Of a stretch of 64,000 nucleotides of DNA, positions 43,220 through 54,785 are shown one piece after another. The position numbers and the translations under genes are program-made. Positions within the stretch are counted from its first letter, which is position 1. Each line of letters starts with the position of its first letter. Origin of the DNA: Meghimatium bilineatum (taxonomy: Eukaryota > Mollusca > Gastropoda > Stylommatophora > Philomycidae); the NCBI GenBank assembly GCA_034231615.1, contig CM067309.1, forward strand, positions 43,520,181 to 43,584,180. The letters are read 5' to 3'. The notes under the pieces were generated by a model, which was not told the DNA's origin, ran no database searches, and worked only from the letters and a program-made list of their open reading frames with translations.

Positions 43220-45667
43220 CAGGCGTGTCAAACTAAAAAATTCACCATGGGCCGCATAAGATAATTTGAGTATACCGGCGGGCAACACCAACAAATCTGA
43301 GAAACACTGTAATCTTATTGAATAATATTTAATTAATTTGCACGCCTACTACAAGGGCTTTATTAAGCTAACGCCCAACAACGCCAAATAGAACAACAGT
43401 AATCCAACATTTATTTCAGAACACATTCAATCATTTTTACTCTTTAATCAGTGTTTTATCCTGAGGTTTGAAATCCAACATTTATTTAAGAACATTCAAT
43501 AATTTTACTCTTTAATCAATATTTTGTCCTGAGGTTTTTTGACTCTTTCTCATGACAATTTTTCTTATATCTGGCTGAAATGTATTTGCAGTTTCGACCT
43601 TCATCAGGAATGATAAGTGTTCATCGGTCAGCCTTGTTCTCTGAGAAGGTTTTGTTAATTTCATGAAGGAAAATAACTGTTCACACACAGGTGGAACCGA
43701 ACATTACCATAATCCTAGTTGAAAACTTTCTGAAGTTTATAAACTTTTCAGGAAGGTATCACTAGAAGCCAGGTATCCCGACTTCTAGATACTTTGCTTT
43801 GAGTGTAGAATCAGACTGCATTTCTAATAGCTCCATCATCAAGTTTTCCTCTGCTTTGACATCAAAGTTGAATGGTGCCGAGAATAATGCAGAATGGTAT
43901 TCAAAAGATAAGAAATCACTAAATCTTTCCTGGAACTCTTTTGACAATAACTCTAGGTGACTCTCATATTTAGCACAGGTAAGTAAAGATTCAGCATTGG
44001 CCTGGTTTTTGAGTTCTTTGCAGTTAATTAATTAACCAAATTTTCACGTGACAACTGTGTCTTCCATAAGCTTAGTTTTGTAATGAAACACTTGATGTCG
44101 TCGTACAACTGAGTGATGAGTTTGTTTTTGCTTTGTAATTTCAAATTATGATCACTTAAATGTGCAGTAATGTCAACAGCAAACGCTAGATCCTGGATCC
44201 AACTTTCATCTTTTATTTCATCTATTTTTTTACCTTTCATCTCCAAAAATAAAGTAATTTCTGGTCTCAGCAAATAAAATCTTTTCAGCGCTTTGTGACA
44301 CGACAACCAACGGGCTGCTGTGTAGAATGGAACATTGGTGAACTGACTGACTATCCATGTCTTCTAACAGCTGACTCAATTGACAATGGTTGAGAGTATT
44401 GAATTTGATAAATTTCACTGATTTTGTGACCACACTAAGCACGTGATTCAATTTTAAAGTCTTTGAACACAAATTTTGCTGATGAATAATGCAGTAAAAA
44501 TGTGCAAATAAAGAATCTGGATAAGAGTTCTCAATTTTTGTTCGCAACTTGGCAGCAACACCATTGTGTCTGCCAACTATATTCGCAGCACCATCAGTAG
44601 ATAAACATATAAGTTTACTCAAATCAAAATCATAGTCATGCAGAATCTGCTAGACTTTTTCAAGGTTGTCTTCGCTCGCTGTAGTCTCATGCATCGGGAT
44701 TAGTTCAATCAGTTCTTCATTAATATTAAATTTACTGTCAAAGGCCCTAATAAAAACTGCAAGCTGTGCTATTCCAGTGAATAAAACGGTCTCATCAATA
44801 GCAATAGAAAAATGTTCAAATTTGGATGATGCAGCCTTCAACTGTTGTTTCAAATCATCAATCCGTCCAGCAACAGTGCTCCTGGTTAACGAAATATCAT
44901 TAAATAACTGCATTCCGTGGGCACACAATGTCAGCCGATTTTATAAGGCAATGCTTTACGAAATGTCCTTCACTATACGATTTCCCACTTATGTCAACCA
45001 TTCGGCTGAGTTTATAGCTTGCAGTAACGGAAGCGACATTGGCTTAATCTATTTTTGTAAAACATGTCTGTTGCTGTATCATGTTAGCATTCAATTCATT
45101 GAGTAATGAAACACGCATTAAGCCCTCATATTTATCGCAGAATCGATGGTTGGTTTCAAAATGTCTTTTTAAGTTGTTACTCTTTTGGCGTGGCAATGCT
45201 GTTATTTCATGCTACACAATGTATCTTTCCATTTACCATTGTACACAAATACTGTAGTTCCCATTTTTCTTAAAATACTTGCCTTTCTTCATCAAGTGTC
45301 CTTTTCTTCTTAGCTGAGAGTGCTGTAGCCATATTAAACGGTGTCAGTTTACGCAGTAATTCATAAAAGCAAATAATATAATTACTGGCACGATTCCACA
45401 AGATACAATTTATTATTGTTTTAACATTTTAACATGGCAATAACAACTTGTCTGCTACTTCCGTCAATGCTGCCAATGATAGAAACCACTTACTACCTTA
45501 AAATAGCCGTATTGTTTTCTTATACGTGATACCGTGCCAGATTTCTGTTTTATACACCCATTTTAAAGTATTAAAACTGCAATTTTCGCCAATAAATGAG
45601 ACAACTGCAGTATCCTTTCTGCGGGTCGCACACGTGCTTGCAAAGGGCCGCACGTTTGACTTACCTG
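43220..45667 (-). mobile_element. hAT-Charlie-like transposon (SCAND3/GTF2IRD2-type transposase), decayed
   Basis: The left end CAGGCGTGTCAAACT...GGGCCGCAT and the right end, read inverted, CAGGTAAGTCAAACGTGCGG are the terminal repeats known from hAT-Charlie elements. The minus strand carries the transposase in pieces: MATALSAKKKRTLDEERQVF (start at 45332), FSIAIDETVLFTG (about 44800), ICLSTDGAANIVGRHNGVAA (about 44600), CIIHQQNLCSKTLKLNHV (about 44490), EITLFLEMKGKK (about 44250) and EQLFSFMKLTKPSQRTRLTD (about 43660). Several stops and frameshifts are present. The 8-bp flanks (TTCTAAAA/CTATATAC) no longer match, so it is old. Confidence 0.9.
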
Positions 45668-45829
45668 CTATATACTATACATTTTTGTATTCGTAAATGG
45701 ATTATCTACAAAAAATAATACAGTTTAAGTGAAAGTTATTCATGCCTGAATTTTTTTGAAATTTATAAATTATTTTTTAATATTAAAGTCAAGTATCAAG
45801 TAAAAATATTATTTTTAAAGAAAAATGTC

Positions 45830-46320
45830 GGATCAAGGCTCCGACAAAGGAATTTCCTAGAAGATGTCACAATGACTTCATATCGAAAGCGCCACCAGCA
45901 GTTGGAGCCTTTCTTCTGAAAGGAAAATAATCTGGTATTCTGTTCCGATATTGATGACCTCATGAATGCCTTCAAAATAACTCATGACCCACAAGAATGG
46001 AGACTATTTGTAGACTCGTCGAAACTGAGTCTTAAGGCTGTGCTTTTGCACAATGGAAACCGTCTTCTATCTATTCCAGTAACGCAAAATGTCCACATGG
46101 GAGAGACATACGATAATTTACAACAGATACTGAATTACATTGCGTATAACAAGTACAGCTAGCACCTATGTGCTGATTTGAAGGCAGTTGCCCTTTTAAT
46201 GGGACTGCAGCAAAGATCTACAAAATACATGCGCTGTTTTATGTGAGTGGGATAGCAGAGCAAGGGGATTGCACTACTTGTGGAAGGAATCGACTTGCAG
46301 ACAAAGTGTTGTAGCTGGAG
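45830..46320 (+). pseudogene. Remnant of an uncharacterised multicopy metazoan ORF (DPQEWRLFVDSSK type)
   Basis: Reads DIDDLMNAFKITHDPQEWRL, FVDSSKLSLKAVLLHNGNRL, then VHMGETYDNLQQILNYIAYN and, past a stop, LCADLKAVALLMGLQQ. I recognise this pattern (DP.EWRLFIDSS..SLKAVLLHNGN, K..C.DLK..A.L.G.Q) as one present in many copies in arthropod, cnidarian and other animal genomes without a defined function. It is probably from a mobile element. At least two stops are present. Confidence 0.7.
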
Positions 46321-46329
46321 AGAAGAATA

Positions 46330-47465
46330 TACAGCGCCCGGCTCTGGTAGAGTTAAAATAACAAAATAAACAAACAAAAAACGTTATGCTACTATATTGT
46401 TTTACAGAAGAATACGTTGAATCCCATAGGAAGCTAGAAATAGTAATGAGGAAGTAACGCGGGAGATCGATATCGAATGAAAGTTACGTTATCAACATCA
46501 GAATAATCAGTCAACATTGATTGGCTACATCATGAACAAGGAAGGTTGTTAGCAACATGTGGATTAAGTCAGAATGGGATTGGGGGGAGGTGTGGAGGGG
46601 GAGACAGAACGACATAGTGGAAAGTTAGTGGATTGGGGGAGAGGATTACGGATTGATAAATAATTGTGGATAGAATGTTGTACAGACCAATGATTGCCCT
46701 CGCCAGAACATGTTACCGATATAATCTCGAAATAGTTTACAATGAAGTTTCCTCTTGACATATCTTTTCTTCATTTACTCAACGTTCGTTCTCCTGATTA
46801 GCCGGATGTACTGGGTCAGTAGGCGCACACTGCAGATTTATGCACATTCCCCAAGAACCACAAACATTAAACAATAGTATGTGCCAGAAAGTCTCAACAC
46901 CACGAGAACCAATTAGACCTACTTGTAAACATAAATAAATAGCGCATAAACATCAACAAGTTTGCTTCAGATGTGGCATGGGTAAAGCAAAAATCACAAT
47001 GCAACAAACGAGGTACATGTGCAGTGTGTGTGTGTCTGTTGCTATTGTCCGTGTGTCGATCGACCGGTCGATATAGTGGTAATATACACATTGAAAGTCT
47101 GGACTAAAATCGCATCTTTGTTTAGGGATGTGGTGTGTGTGGTGTGGTCGAAAACGGAAAACTCATTGACTCAAGTTACGAAGCCAGTGGGTGCCATCTG
47201 AGCGGATCTGGTTAAAATCCAGTTAGCTGCCTTATGATTATTATTTATAGGAAGCATTATGGAAAGCATACACCTACAAAAATAGTGGAGGGGGGTTAAT
47301 ATTTATTAATGGTAAAATGTTGAAAGAAAATCAACTCGACCTGACTCCAACAATGTATCGATGACACTTGATGATGATGATGATGAGTGTATGACCTAGT
47401 AAAGGGAAGTATTATCTTGGTCAATAATATTTATGGCAATGACTAGGAAAATACCGTGGTTCTGT
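46330..47465. other. Intronic sequence, nothing recognised
   Basis: Short frames only; a purine-rich tract at 46570-46640. No supported feature. Confidence 0.4.
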
Positions 47466-47467
47466 TT

Positions 47468-47690
47468 GAACATGCAGGTAGACAGATTTCTATTTAAAAA
47501 CAATACTACAGGGGACCGTCGAAGATGGAAGAATCAGAGGAGGACAAATAAAAGCATGGACAGATAACATCAAAAACTGGACAGGACAAGGTTCTTGGTC
47601 ACTAGTTCGCATTGTTGAAGAAAGAAATCACGGTTGGACTGTGTATTGAGGCATCCAATATGGTACCACTACGAACCTGACGGGTTACAG
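47468..47690 (+). pseudogene. LINE 3'-end fragment (family L-d)
   Basis: Reads GRIRGGQIKAWTDNIKNWTG after a frame break and ends near CCACTACGAACCTGACGGGTT. It is closely related to 49560-49760 (RGGQIKTWTDNIKEWTG, CCCCTACGACCCTGAAGGGTT). Strongly 5'-truncated. Confidence 0.85.
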
Positions 47691-47929
47691 GTTTATGTAT
47701 AGATATACTCATACAAATACTACCTTCTGCAACTAGGAGACAGTATTACATTATCTTCGACCTCAAATATTTTTAATGGTCATAATAAGATCTGATATTA
47801 ATAACATGGACTCGGGTCCGCAGTTGAAAGTAGTGTCTCACCACAAAGAGGTTTTAATCTCTACCCAAAACGTCGAACCAGCAAAATAGGAGAATGGATA
47901 GCTTCGTGTCAAGGTTTACAGTGTAGATG

Positions 47930-48235
47930 TGATATTTACGCATTTCTGTCGGCACATCCGGCTTCAGAATGACCTTTTGGGTCACTGACATTTCTATTGG
48001 ATGGGGCAGTCAATTCCACATAAAAACATGCATACTTGCCTATTTGAACCTGTATTCCGCCGAGGACGAATGTGTCGGGCCATTGACGCAAAAAACCGGT
48101 GACACAATGCATTTCCATTCTCTGGACTACATCCTGCTGGAGATCTAATAGGACAATGGTCCTGCTACAAGAGAATTCAGCAGGAGTTTGAGAATGAACG
48201 CTGAAGAAGAAGAACCTGCATAACGAGTCACGATG
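47930..48235. mobile_element. M1-family partial copy close to exon C
   Basis: Contains GCATTTCTGTCGGCACATCC GGCTTCAGAATG and, at the other end, AGTTTGAGAATGAACGCTGA AGAAGAAGAA. These resemble the two ends of the M1 element, so it may be a shortened whole element. Confidence 0.6.
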
Positions 48236-48384
48236 TTGCTATTGTTTGCTTCACTTTTGGCCGCGCACGACGCCAGAAGGGGAAACGTACATACTTTAAC
48301 CCAACATTTAGGAATATCAGCTGAAACAAGGTAATCAAACACGTATTCATTTGCCGATCAATCAACGTAAAAAAGGTAACTTAC

Positions 48385-48471
48385 TTCACGAGTTTCGGCA
48401 CAAATCTTGCACAACCACAAAGATTGCCTGCTACTGCTGATGGTGTCTACTCCACATTTTGAACAGACTGC
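48385..48471 (-). CDS. RPH3A: Rabphilin-like exon C: second half of the zinc finger
   Basis: The exon is 87 nt and phase 0 at both ends, between acceptor CTCTTGCAG (above 48471) and donor GTAAGT (48384 downward). It reads AVCSKCGVDTISSSRQSLWL then CKICAETRE. Added to exon B this gives the third and fourth CxxC pairs (CSKC, CKIC), so all eight zinc ligands are present. LWLCKIC is highly characteristic of the family. Because it is an 87-nt phase-0 exon, skipping it would keep the frame but remove half the zinc finger. Confidence 0.93.
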
Positions 48472-48539
48472 CTGCAAGAGAAATCGCGTCATATTACAAG
48501 GACAGTATCATCTCAATCTGAATACATACATGCATTACA

Positions 48540-48650
48540 ATTCCTCTTCTTCAGCGTTTCATCTCAAACTCCCGTTGGATAACAGGATATAGTCCGCAAA
48601 ACATAGTGCGTTGTGTTATTGTTAACAGCGTGGACGACACATCAGCCGAG
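48540..48650. mobile_element. M1-family partial copy downstream in coordinates of exon C
   Basis: Starts CTCTTCTTCAGCGTTTCATC TCAAACTCCCGTTGGAT and continues AGTGCGTTGTGTTA, matching one arm only. Confidence 0.55.
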
Positions 48651-48744
48651 CATATTCTGTATCAGACAATGCTATTCCAAAAATGTTGAATGTTTAGACG
48701 ACACCACTAATTCATTAATTCCTATAGCAGAAATTTAATTTTGA

Positions 48745-49790
48745 CACCACAATTATAGACATTATTGAAGCTCTGTACGAAAATGCAAATAGTGCTGTCT
48801 TGTCACACAATACAATTGGAGAGTTCTTCAAAACATCTGTAGGAGTTTGACAGGGATGCATAATGTCCCCAGTACTTTTTAACAATTACTTAGAGCACAT
48901 CATACAAGAGACATTACATGACTACAACACGTCTATATCGATCGGAGGTCGCCCTATTTGCAACTTGCGTTTCGCTGATGATATTGATCTTATAGCTGGG
49001 TCAGAACAATCATTGCAAGAATTAACATCAAAGTTAGAAAAAGTTACCAGCAAGTACGGAATGGAAATCAATTCAGATAAGAGCAAAATCTTGGTAAACA
49101 GCAGAGACACAGAAAACCAGACTAATATCATGATGAATGGACACAAGCTTGAAGAGGTGAATACCTTCAAATACCTCGGATCCAGTATATGCAGCGATGG
49201 TAAATGCAAAGCAGAACTAAAAATAAGGCTGGAAATGGCTTTAGTGTCCTTGTCAAGGCTAACTGTGATTTGGAAAAGCAACATCAGTGTTGGAGTGAAA
49301 ATCAAGCTGTATAGGTCGCTGGTGCTTTCTGTTGTGTTGTATGGTTGTGAGAGTTGGACACTCACTGCGGACATGGAGAGAAGATTACAGGTTTTCGAGT
49401 ATAAATGCTACAGAAGAATTCTACGAATTTCCTATAGAGAACATAAGACCAATGTGTACGTAAGAAATAAAGTAGAGATGTGTGCAGGTGTCCAGGAGCC
49501 ATTGCTTTCAATAGTGAAACGACGAAAACTAGCATGGTTCGGACATGTATGCAGGCACGATTCCTTGTCAAAAACAATACTGCAGGGAACTGTCGAGGGT
49601 GGAAGAAGCAGAGGAGGACAAATAAAGACATGGACAGACAACATCAAGGAATGGACAGGGCTAGATATTTCCACACTCATCCGCATCGATGAGGATAGAA
49701 TTCGCTGGAGGACTCTGTGTGCTGAAGCATCCAATGCGGTACCCCTACGACCCTGAAGGGTTATGGGTTTAGTGATTGATTGATAGCAGG
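48745..49790 (+). pseudogene. LINE RT fragment (family L-d), mostly open
   Basis: 5'-truncated reverse transcriptase. It reads TTIIDIIEALYENANSAVLS, then QGCIMSPVLFNNYLEHIIQE (motif B, preceded by one stop at 48848-48850), NLRFADDIDLIAGS (motif C, intact), EEVNTFKYLGSSI, LYGCESWTLTADMERRLQVF, ILRISYREHKTNVY, KRRKLAWFGHVCRHDSL and RIRWRTLCAEASNAVPLRP. A TGATTGATTGAT tail follows. The 297-codon frame has no further stop. Related pieces are at 18545-18960 and 47468-47690. Confidence 0.93.
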
Positions 49791-49799
49791 TACAATGTA

Positions 49800-50220
49800 A
49801 AAGATCGGCTTTCGGACCATATATTAGTTGGTCTGGGTTGTATTTTCGAGAAGGGCATATTTATCACTCTAACACCGAGCTGACAATCTTAAATCAACAG
49901 GCTTGTAGATAAAGAGGGGACGTGGGTCCCCCCCCCCCCGGGACAACATTGCAAATCGGAACGTGAGTTTTAGGTCTCGGAACTTGGTGAAAAGGCGCAG
50001 AAAAAGTCCTTAGTAATTTTTCACAAAAGGTCATCACATTGTATGTCAAAAAAATCTAAGTTCTGACACATGAAAACGTAGGATTATCTTTTTTGTTTTT
50101 ATTGTTTTAATCATTCAACATCTCGGAGAGATTTATTCCGCAGATTATAGAGAAGACAAAGGACGATAGATACTTCTTGAGTCCTGGTGTCGCTTCAGTT
50201 GCACAACCGAGAACCTGTAC
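49800..50220. other. Intronic sequence with a poly-C run
   Basis: A C homopolymer at about 49929-49939; nothing else recognised. Confidence 0.4.
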
Positions 50221-50224
50221 TTTT

Positions 50225-50410
50225 GTCAGAAAGGATATGGGCTGTCAAGAGATACTTGCTCACAGCTAAAGCGATAAATTCATCATCATCATCATCATGT
50301 GTCAAGAGCCACCGCCTCACAGCTAAAACGATAATTTCATCATCATCATGTGTCAAGAGATCCCGCCTCACAAATGAAGGGATTTTTTTTATCATCATCA
50401 TCAGCATTAT
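50225..50410. repeat. ~55-bp tandem repeat, 3 copies (CATCAT family)
   Basis: Units of CTCACAGCTAAAACGATAAT plus TTCATCATCATGTGTCAAGAG. It is similar to the array at 39430-39575, so the same repeat has been seeded at two sites 11 kb apart. A G homopolymer follows at 50481-50494. Confidence 0.85.
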
Positions 50411-50579
50411 CAATATCATTATGGAAACGGCTATGAGAAGGGGTGATTATCTTCCACTTTTATTTGTTTGTTAGTACATTGGGGGGGGGGGGGGCTTTGG
50501 TTCACACATTCCCACAGGATCTCTGTAGAACAATTTACCATACTAAAATTCTAGCTGCATGTAGTCTAGAGGACAGAAT

Positions 50580-50645
50580 GCGTTGTGTCGCCGTTTAATT
50601 TGCGCCAATGACTGAACACATCCTGCTTCGGCGGTTTATTAATAC
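50580..50645. mobile_element. M1-family short fragment
   Basis: GAATGCGTTGTGTCGCCGTT TAATTTGCGCCAATG...ACATCCTGCTTCGG matches one M1 arm. Confidence 0.5.
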
Positions 50646-50705
50646 TAAATCTACATTTCATATTCTAATCGATTAAAGATGAGAGAAACTTGAAACAGAA
50701 TAACT

Positions 50706-51125
50706 GTCTACTGGACTAAATATATTTGAATCACAGAATTGTCACCCCGTCTACTGGACTAAATATATTTGAATCACAGAATTGTCACCCCGTCTACTGG
50801 ACTAAATATGTTTGAAACATAAAATTGTCACCCCGTCTACTGGACTGAATATGTTTGAAACATAAAATTGTCACCCCGTCTACTGGACTGAATATGTTTG
50901 AAACATAAAATTGTCACCCCCACACGTTTACTTGACTGAATATGTGTGAAACATAAAATTGTCACCCCCACACGTCTACTGGACTGAATATGTTTAAAAC
51001 ATAAAACTGTCACCCCGTCTAAAGGACTGAATATGTTTGTAACATAAAACTGTCACCCGTCTACTGGACTGAATATGCTTGAAAACTAAAATCCCCCACC
51101 CCCAAGTCTACTGGCCTGAATATAT
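50706..51125. repeat. ~44-bp minisatellite, about 10 copies
   Basis: Unit TCTACTGGACTGAATATGTT plus TGAAACATAAAATTGTCACCCCG. Confidence 0.95.
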
Positions 51126-51444
51126 CATGTAATTTAACAATAGAATAATGTCAAATGTTTGCATATTAATGAAATATTTGTCCAATCATAGGCTTCAATT
51201 TATCATCAATAAAATTGCACGATCGATCTTGCCTTCTTTCCTGTTCTTAAAAAGTGGTTTCGATCTCTTTTGTGCATTTTGATTGGTTCAGCGTTCCCTA
51301 AAACTTCCTGACATCACATCGCCCCTTGATCCTTCAGCGGCCACTTGAAGTGTTATATCACCCTCTAGGGAGATATCGCCGACGTTAAGAGACATTGGTC
51401 TACCGTGTTCTTGTTGTAATCCACACACACATACCTTTAATATA

Positions 51445-51720
51445 TATCTCTTCTTCTGAGTTCCTTCTCACAATCCTGCAGATTATCAGTGCGCAATCCA
51501 GACAACGGAATGTGTTATGTCACGGTTTACAGTTTGCAATTTCTGCGTCTTTCGGCCTGATACATCCAATTTCAGAATGGTTTCTGAGTGACTTTGACCA
51601 TCTATGAGATGGATCAATAAATCCCACCCCTAAAATCTTCTTACGAGTTGTCGTTTTCGACATACATGGTATGTGACAGTCTCGCTATGCGTTATTCCTC
51701 TTTCGGACCCTAGTAATACA
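51445..51720. mobile_element. M1-family partial copy
   Basis: Contains TCTTCTTCTGAGTTCCTTCT, GGAATGTGTTATGTCACGGT, CTGCGTCTTTCGGCCTGATA CATCC and ATTCCTCTTTCGGACCCTAG. It keeps the left arm and the centre. Confidence 0.7.
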
Positions 51721-51724
51721 GGAA

Positions 51725-52330
51725 CGCTATATATCTTACTTCTCTCTATTTCTCCTCTCTCTATTTCTTCTCTTATATTTTTTTTTCTCTCTATCTTTTC
51801 TCTCTATCTCTTCTCTCTGTATTTCGCATCTCATTATATTTATTCGCTATCTCTTCTGTCTATATTTCTTCCCTCTCTATTTCGTCCCTTTCTATGTCTC
51901 TCTATCTATTTATTCTCTTTCTTCTCTCACTATTTCTTATTTCTCTACTTTTTTCTCTCTATATTTTTCTCTCTATTTCAGATCTCTCGACTTTTTCTCT
52001 CATATTTCTTATATCTCTAATCCTCCTCTCTTTCTCTTCTCTCTCTCTGTCTATTTCTCTTCTTTATGTTCTCTCTCTCTATATCTCTTCTCTCCATTTT
52101 CTCTTTCTAAATTTCTTTCTTCTCTCACCTCTTTCTATTTCTTTTCTCTCTATTTCTTCGCGCTCTATTTCTGTTCTTTCTATCCTCTCTATTTTCTCTC
52201 TATTTCTTCCTTCTATTTTTCATTCTTCATTTCTTTGCTCTCTATTTTTCTCACCATCTCTTCTCTTTATTTCTTCTCTCTATATTTTCTTTCCCTGTTT
52301 CTTCTCTCTATTTCTTTCATTTTGGGATTA
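51725..52330. repeat. Pyrimidine-rich degenerate repeat (TCTCTCTATTTCTTC)n
   Basis: About 600 bp of almost pure T/C plus-strand sequence with a 15-bp-like word. Open frames across it are Ser/Leu/Phe-rich by composition only. Confidence 0.93.
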
Positions 52331-52970
52331 CTTCTTCATTACTCTGTAGCATGTGACCAAATAGTTAAAGCTTTGGTCTCACAATTGACGGGTTAACATT
52401 ATAGGGTTAGGTAACTATTATCTATAAGGACAAAATATATATTTTTTCAGACGTAAATGTAAAAAAAAACCCTGTGTACACGTTGTGGCGACTGAATGAT
52501 AAAGCAGGATTTACTCCTGCAGCACATTAAATTAATCTCAGCACTTCTTAACCCCTGACGCCCAACAAGCGGTTAAAACAGTCAGACATACCCCCTCATA
52601 ACGACGAGTCGCTAATACCTTCTTTTATTATAAATACATCTATATGTATTACGAAAGGGTAGGAAAACCCTAGGGGGAGATATAGAGTTAAAATGAAGCT
52701 TGCAGTAAGAATGTTCTCTAAAAAAATTGTTTGAACAAAACTCAAAAACGACAGGATATGCAATAATGAGGTGAATCCCCTTACTCAGATAATGGATTTC
52801 ATTTATTTCATAATCTACGCCATCTGTACAAGTGGGACATATGCCATATTATTGTAGTACTCAGCGGGTCTATATTCCTATATAATACGTCTCATAGACA
52901 GGGGTCCACATTTTCAACATTTCCCACATTGTATCTGAATGATACAGGTTCACAATTCCCACAATGTGAA
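52330..52970. other. Intronic sequence, nothing recognised
   Basis: No supported feature. Confidence 0.4.
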
Positions 52971-53287
52971 TCATCACAATGTGGCTATCAAGCGTGTCTC
53001 ACATAGCCAGTCCAGGATGACGCTGCATTATGCAGTGTTGGTAGAACCACTGTGCGGTAACGTCTAACTCAATTGTCAGTGTGAGACCACGTCTGATCAA
53101 GACGTCGGCACGAAACTCTCAAACGATACACTGGCGTGAGCAATACGAGGGCCACATACTCGTCAATAGTCGCAATTTGCAATAGGATGCTGCTGAGATC
53201 TACAGACTTATTGGCAGTATTGAGTTTCTGTCCCTTTACTGTGATTACTGGTTCTGTGTAGGGGACACCTAGCGCTGGTTGAAACAT
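52970..53287 (-). pseudogene. LINE post-RT fragment (family L-e)
   Basis: The minus strand reads GVPYTEPVITVKGQKLNTAN KSVDLSS and, further on, RYRTVVLPTLHNAASSWT. The frame pattern 'I.V.G..L....KF.YLGS' then 'YRTVVLPTLLYA.ETWT' is the region after the RT catalytic core in a different LINE family from the others here. Confidence 0.8.
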
Positions 53288-53319
53288 TAATCATATCTTC
53301 GCAGTGCTAATGACGACAC

Positions 53320-53592
53320 ACGAGTCCATAATTCCCATATGGTAAGTCTCATACATACAGGTCAACAATTTCCATATGGTATATCATACATATATGTCCA
53401 CACTTTCCTAATGGTATAGCATATATACATGTCCACAATTTCTTAATGATATCTCATACATTCATGTCCACAATTTCTTAATGATATCTCATACATTCAT
53501 GTCCACAATTTCCATATGGTATATCTTATACATAAAACTGATGGATGGATAGATAGATAGATGGGTGGATAGATGGATGGATACCCCCTTAT
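53320..53592. repeat. ~35-bp minisatellite followed by a GATA/GATG microsatellite
   Basis: Units around ATATGGTATATCATACATAC ATGTCCACAATTTCC to 53540, then GATGGATGGATAGATAGATA-type tetranucleotides to 53592. Confidence 0.9.
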
Positions 53593-53689
53593 GTCAGCGC
53601 TGAAGGAACATAGATAACCTGGTATTTATTGACCATATAGTAGAAAATTCGACTGTATTCTATTCGGTACTGTCGTAGTTCTGTCAATT

Positions 53690-54320
53690 CTGTCACTTGT
53701 TTAAGTCTGTTGTATATATTGGAAACAACAGACTTGAACAAATGACATAATTCACATACATAGGCAGCAATATAACAACAGACAGCAGGAGCAGCATAGA
53801 AATACACAATAGATGTAGTAAAGTATACCAAGCCCTAGGGCAAATTACACCAATCTTCAGAAACAAATATGTAGATTTAAACACCAAAATAATACTATTC
53901 AAAACAATTATTATACCAACGTTTGTTACCAATGCCAAACATGGACAATGACAGCACAAGATAAACGTAAACTTGTGACAGCTGAAATAGCATGCTTGCG
54001 CAAAATCCTAGGAATATCGCTAAGAGACAGAGTGAGAAATGAGAACATTAGACAGAACCGGTACCACTCCAATATTGGAATATATTAAGAGACAACAGAT
54101 AAAATAGGTTGCACACAATAGCAGGCTACCATCAGACAGCATACCACAGCAAGCTGACATACAGAGAAGGCAGACCTAGAGGCCGACCACGAAAACGATG
54201 GACCACCGAAATAAAAGAGGAGACAAACGTCACAATATACTCCGCACATACGAGGGCCATCCGCCACAAAATTTTTCTACCCCTGACGCTGAAAGGCAAC
54301 ACATGGCTTAGCGAATAGAT
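53690..54320 (+). pseudogene. RTE-like LINE C-terminal fragment, plus strand
   Basis: Reads FTYIGSNITTDSRSSIEIHN, RCSKVYQALGQI, TKIILFKTIIIPTF, then through frameshifts RKLVTAEIACLRKILGIS and TYREGRPRGRPRKRWTTEIK. Same general family as 27245-30960. Confidence 0.85.
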
Positions 54321-54329
54321 AGACTGTCG

Positions 54330-54785
54330 TAGTAGAGATCAACGTATATTAAACGGAACAAACATTAGTGGAACGAAATTTACCCACAACTAGGGTACAA
54401 AGGGACACAATCAGAAATAAAGCAACAATTTTTATTGGGACAAGTAATCGTGCATACGAAGGTGAGTGGCGTTAAATGTCATGTCTGTTGTTGTACTTGA
54501 TGTAAACATAAATTCTGCATGATAACTGTCAAGATGCTATAGAGATGTGACACGGTGTGTATTGTTTCTCCAACGATACTCCACACTCGTGCATTCTCCA
54601 GAGCGCCATTATTTTCATTGTGCTTTCGTAACGCGCAGATTGTAAAATGGCAATCATTTGTACTGCGCTCTCATTATTACTGCGCACTACACACTGAGAG
54701 AGCCCACACCCCAGTGTTCAGTACGCAGAAGGAATGTAGATTACAGTTATTATCAATAGGTAGTACTTTTTATTGCTTTGTAGAA
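54330..54785. other. Intronic sequence, nothing recognised
   Basis: No supported feature. Confidence 0.4.

Noticed and set aside
51673..52349. Two plus frames of 115 and 151 codons, Ser/Leu/Phe-rich, membrane-like
   Set aside because: The composition is simply that of a pyrimidine-rich repeat tract.
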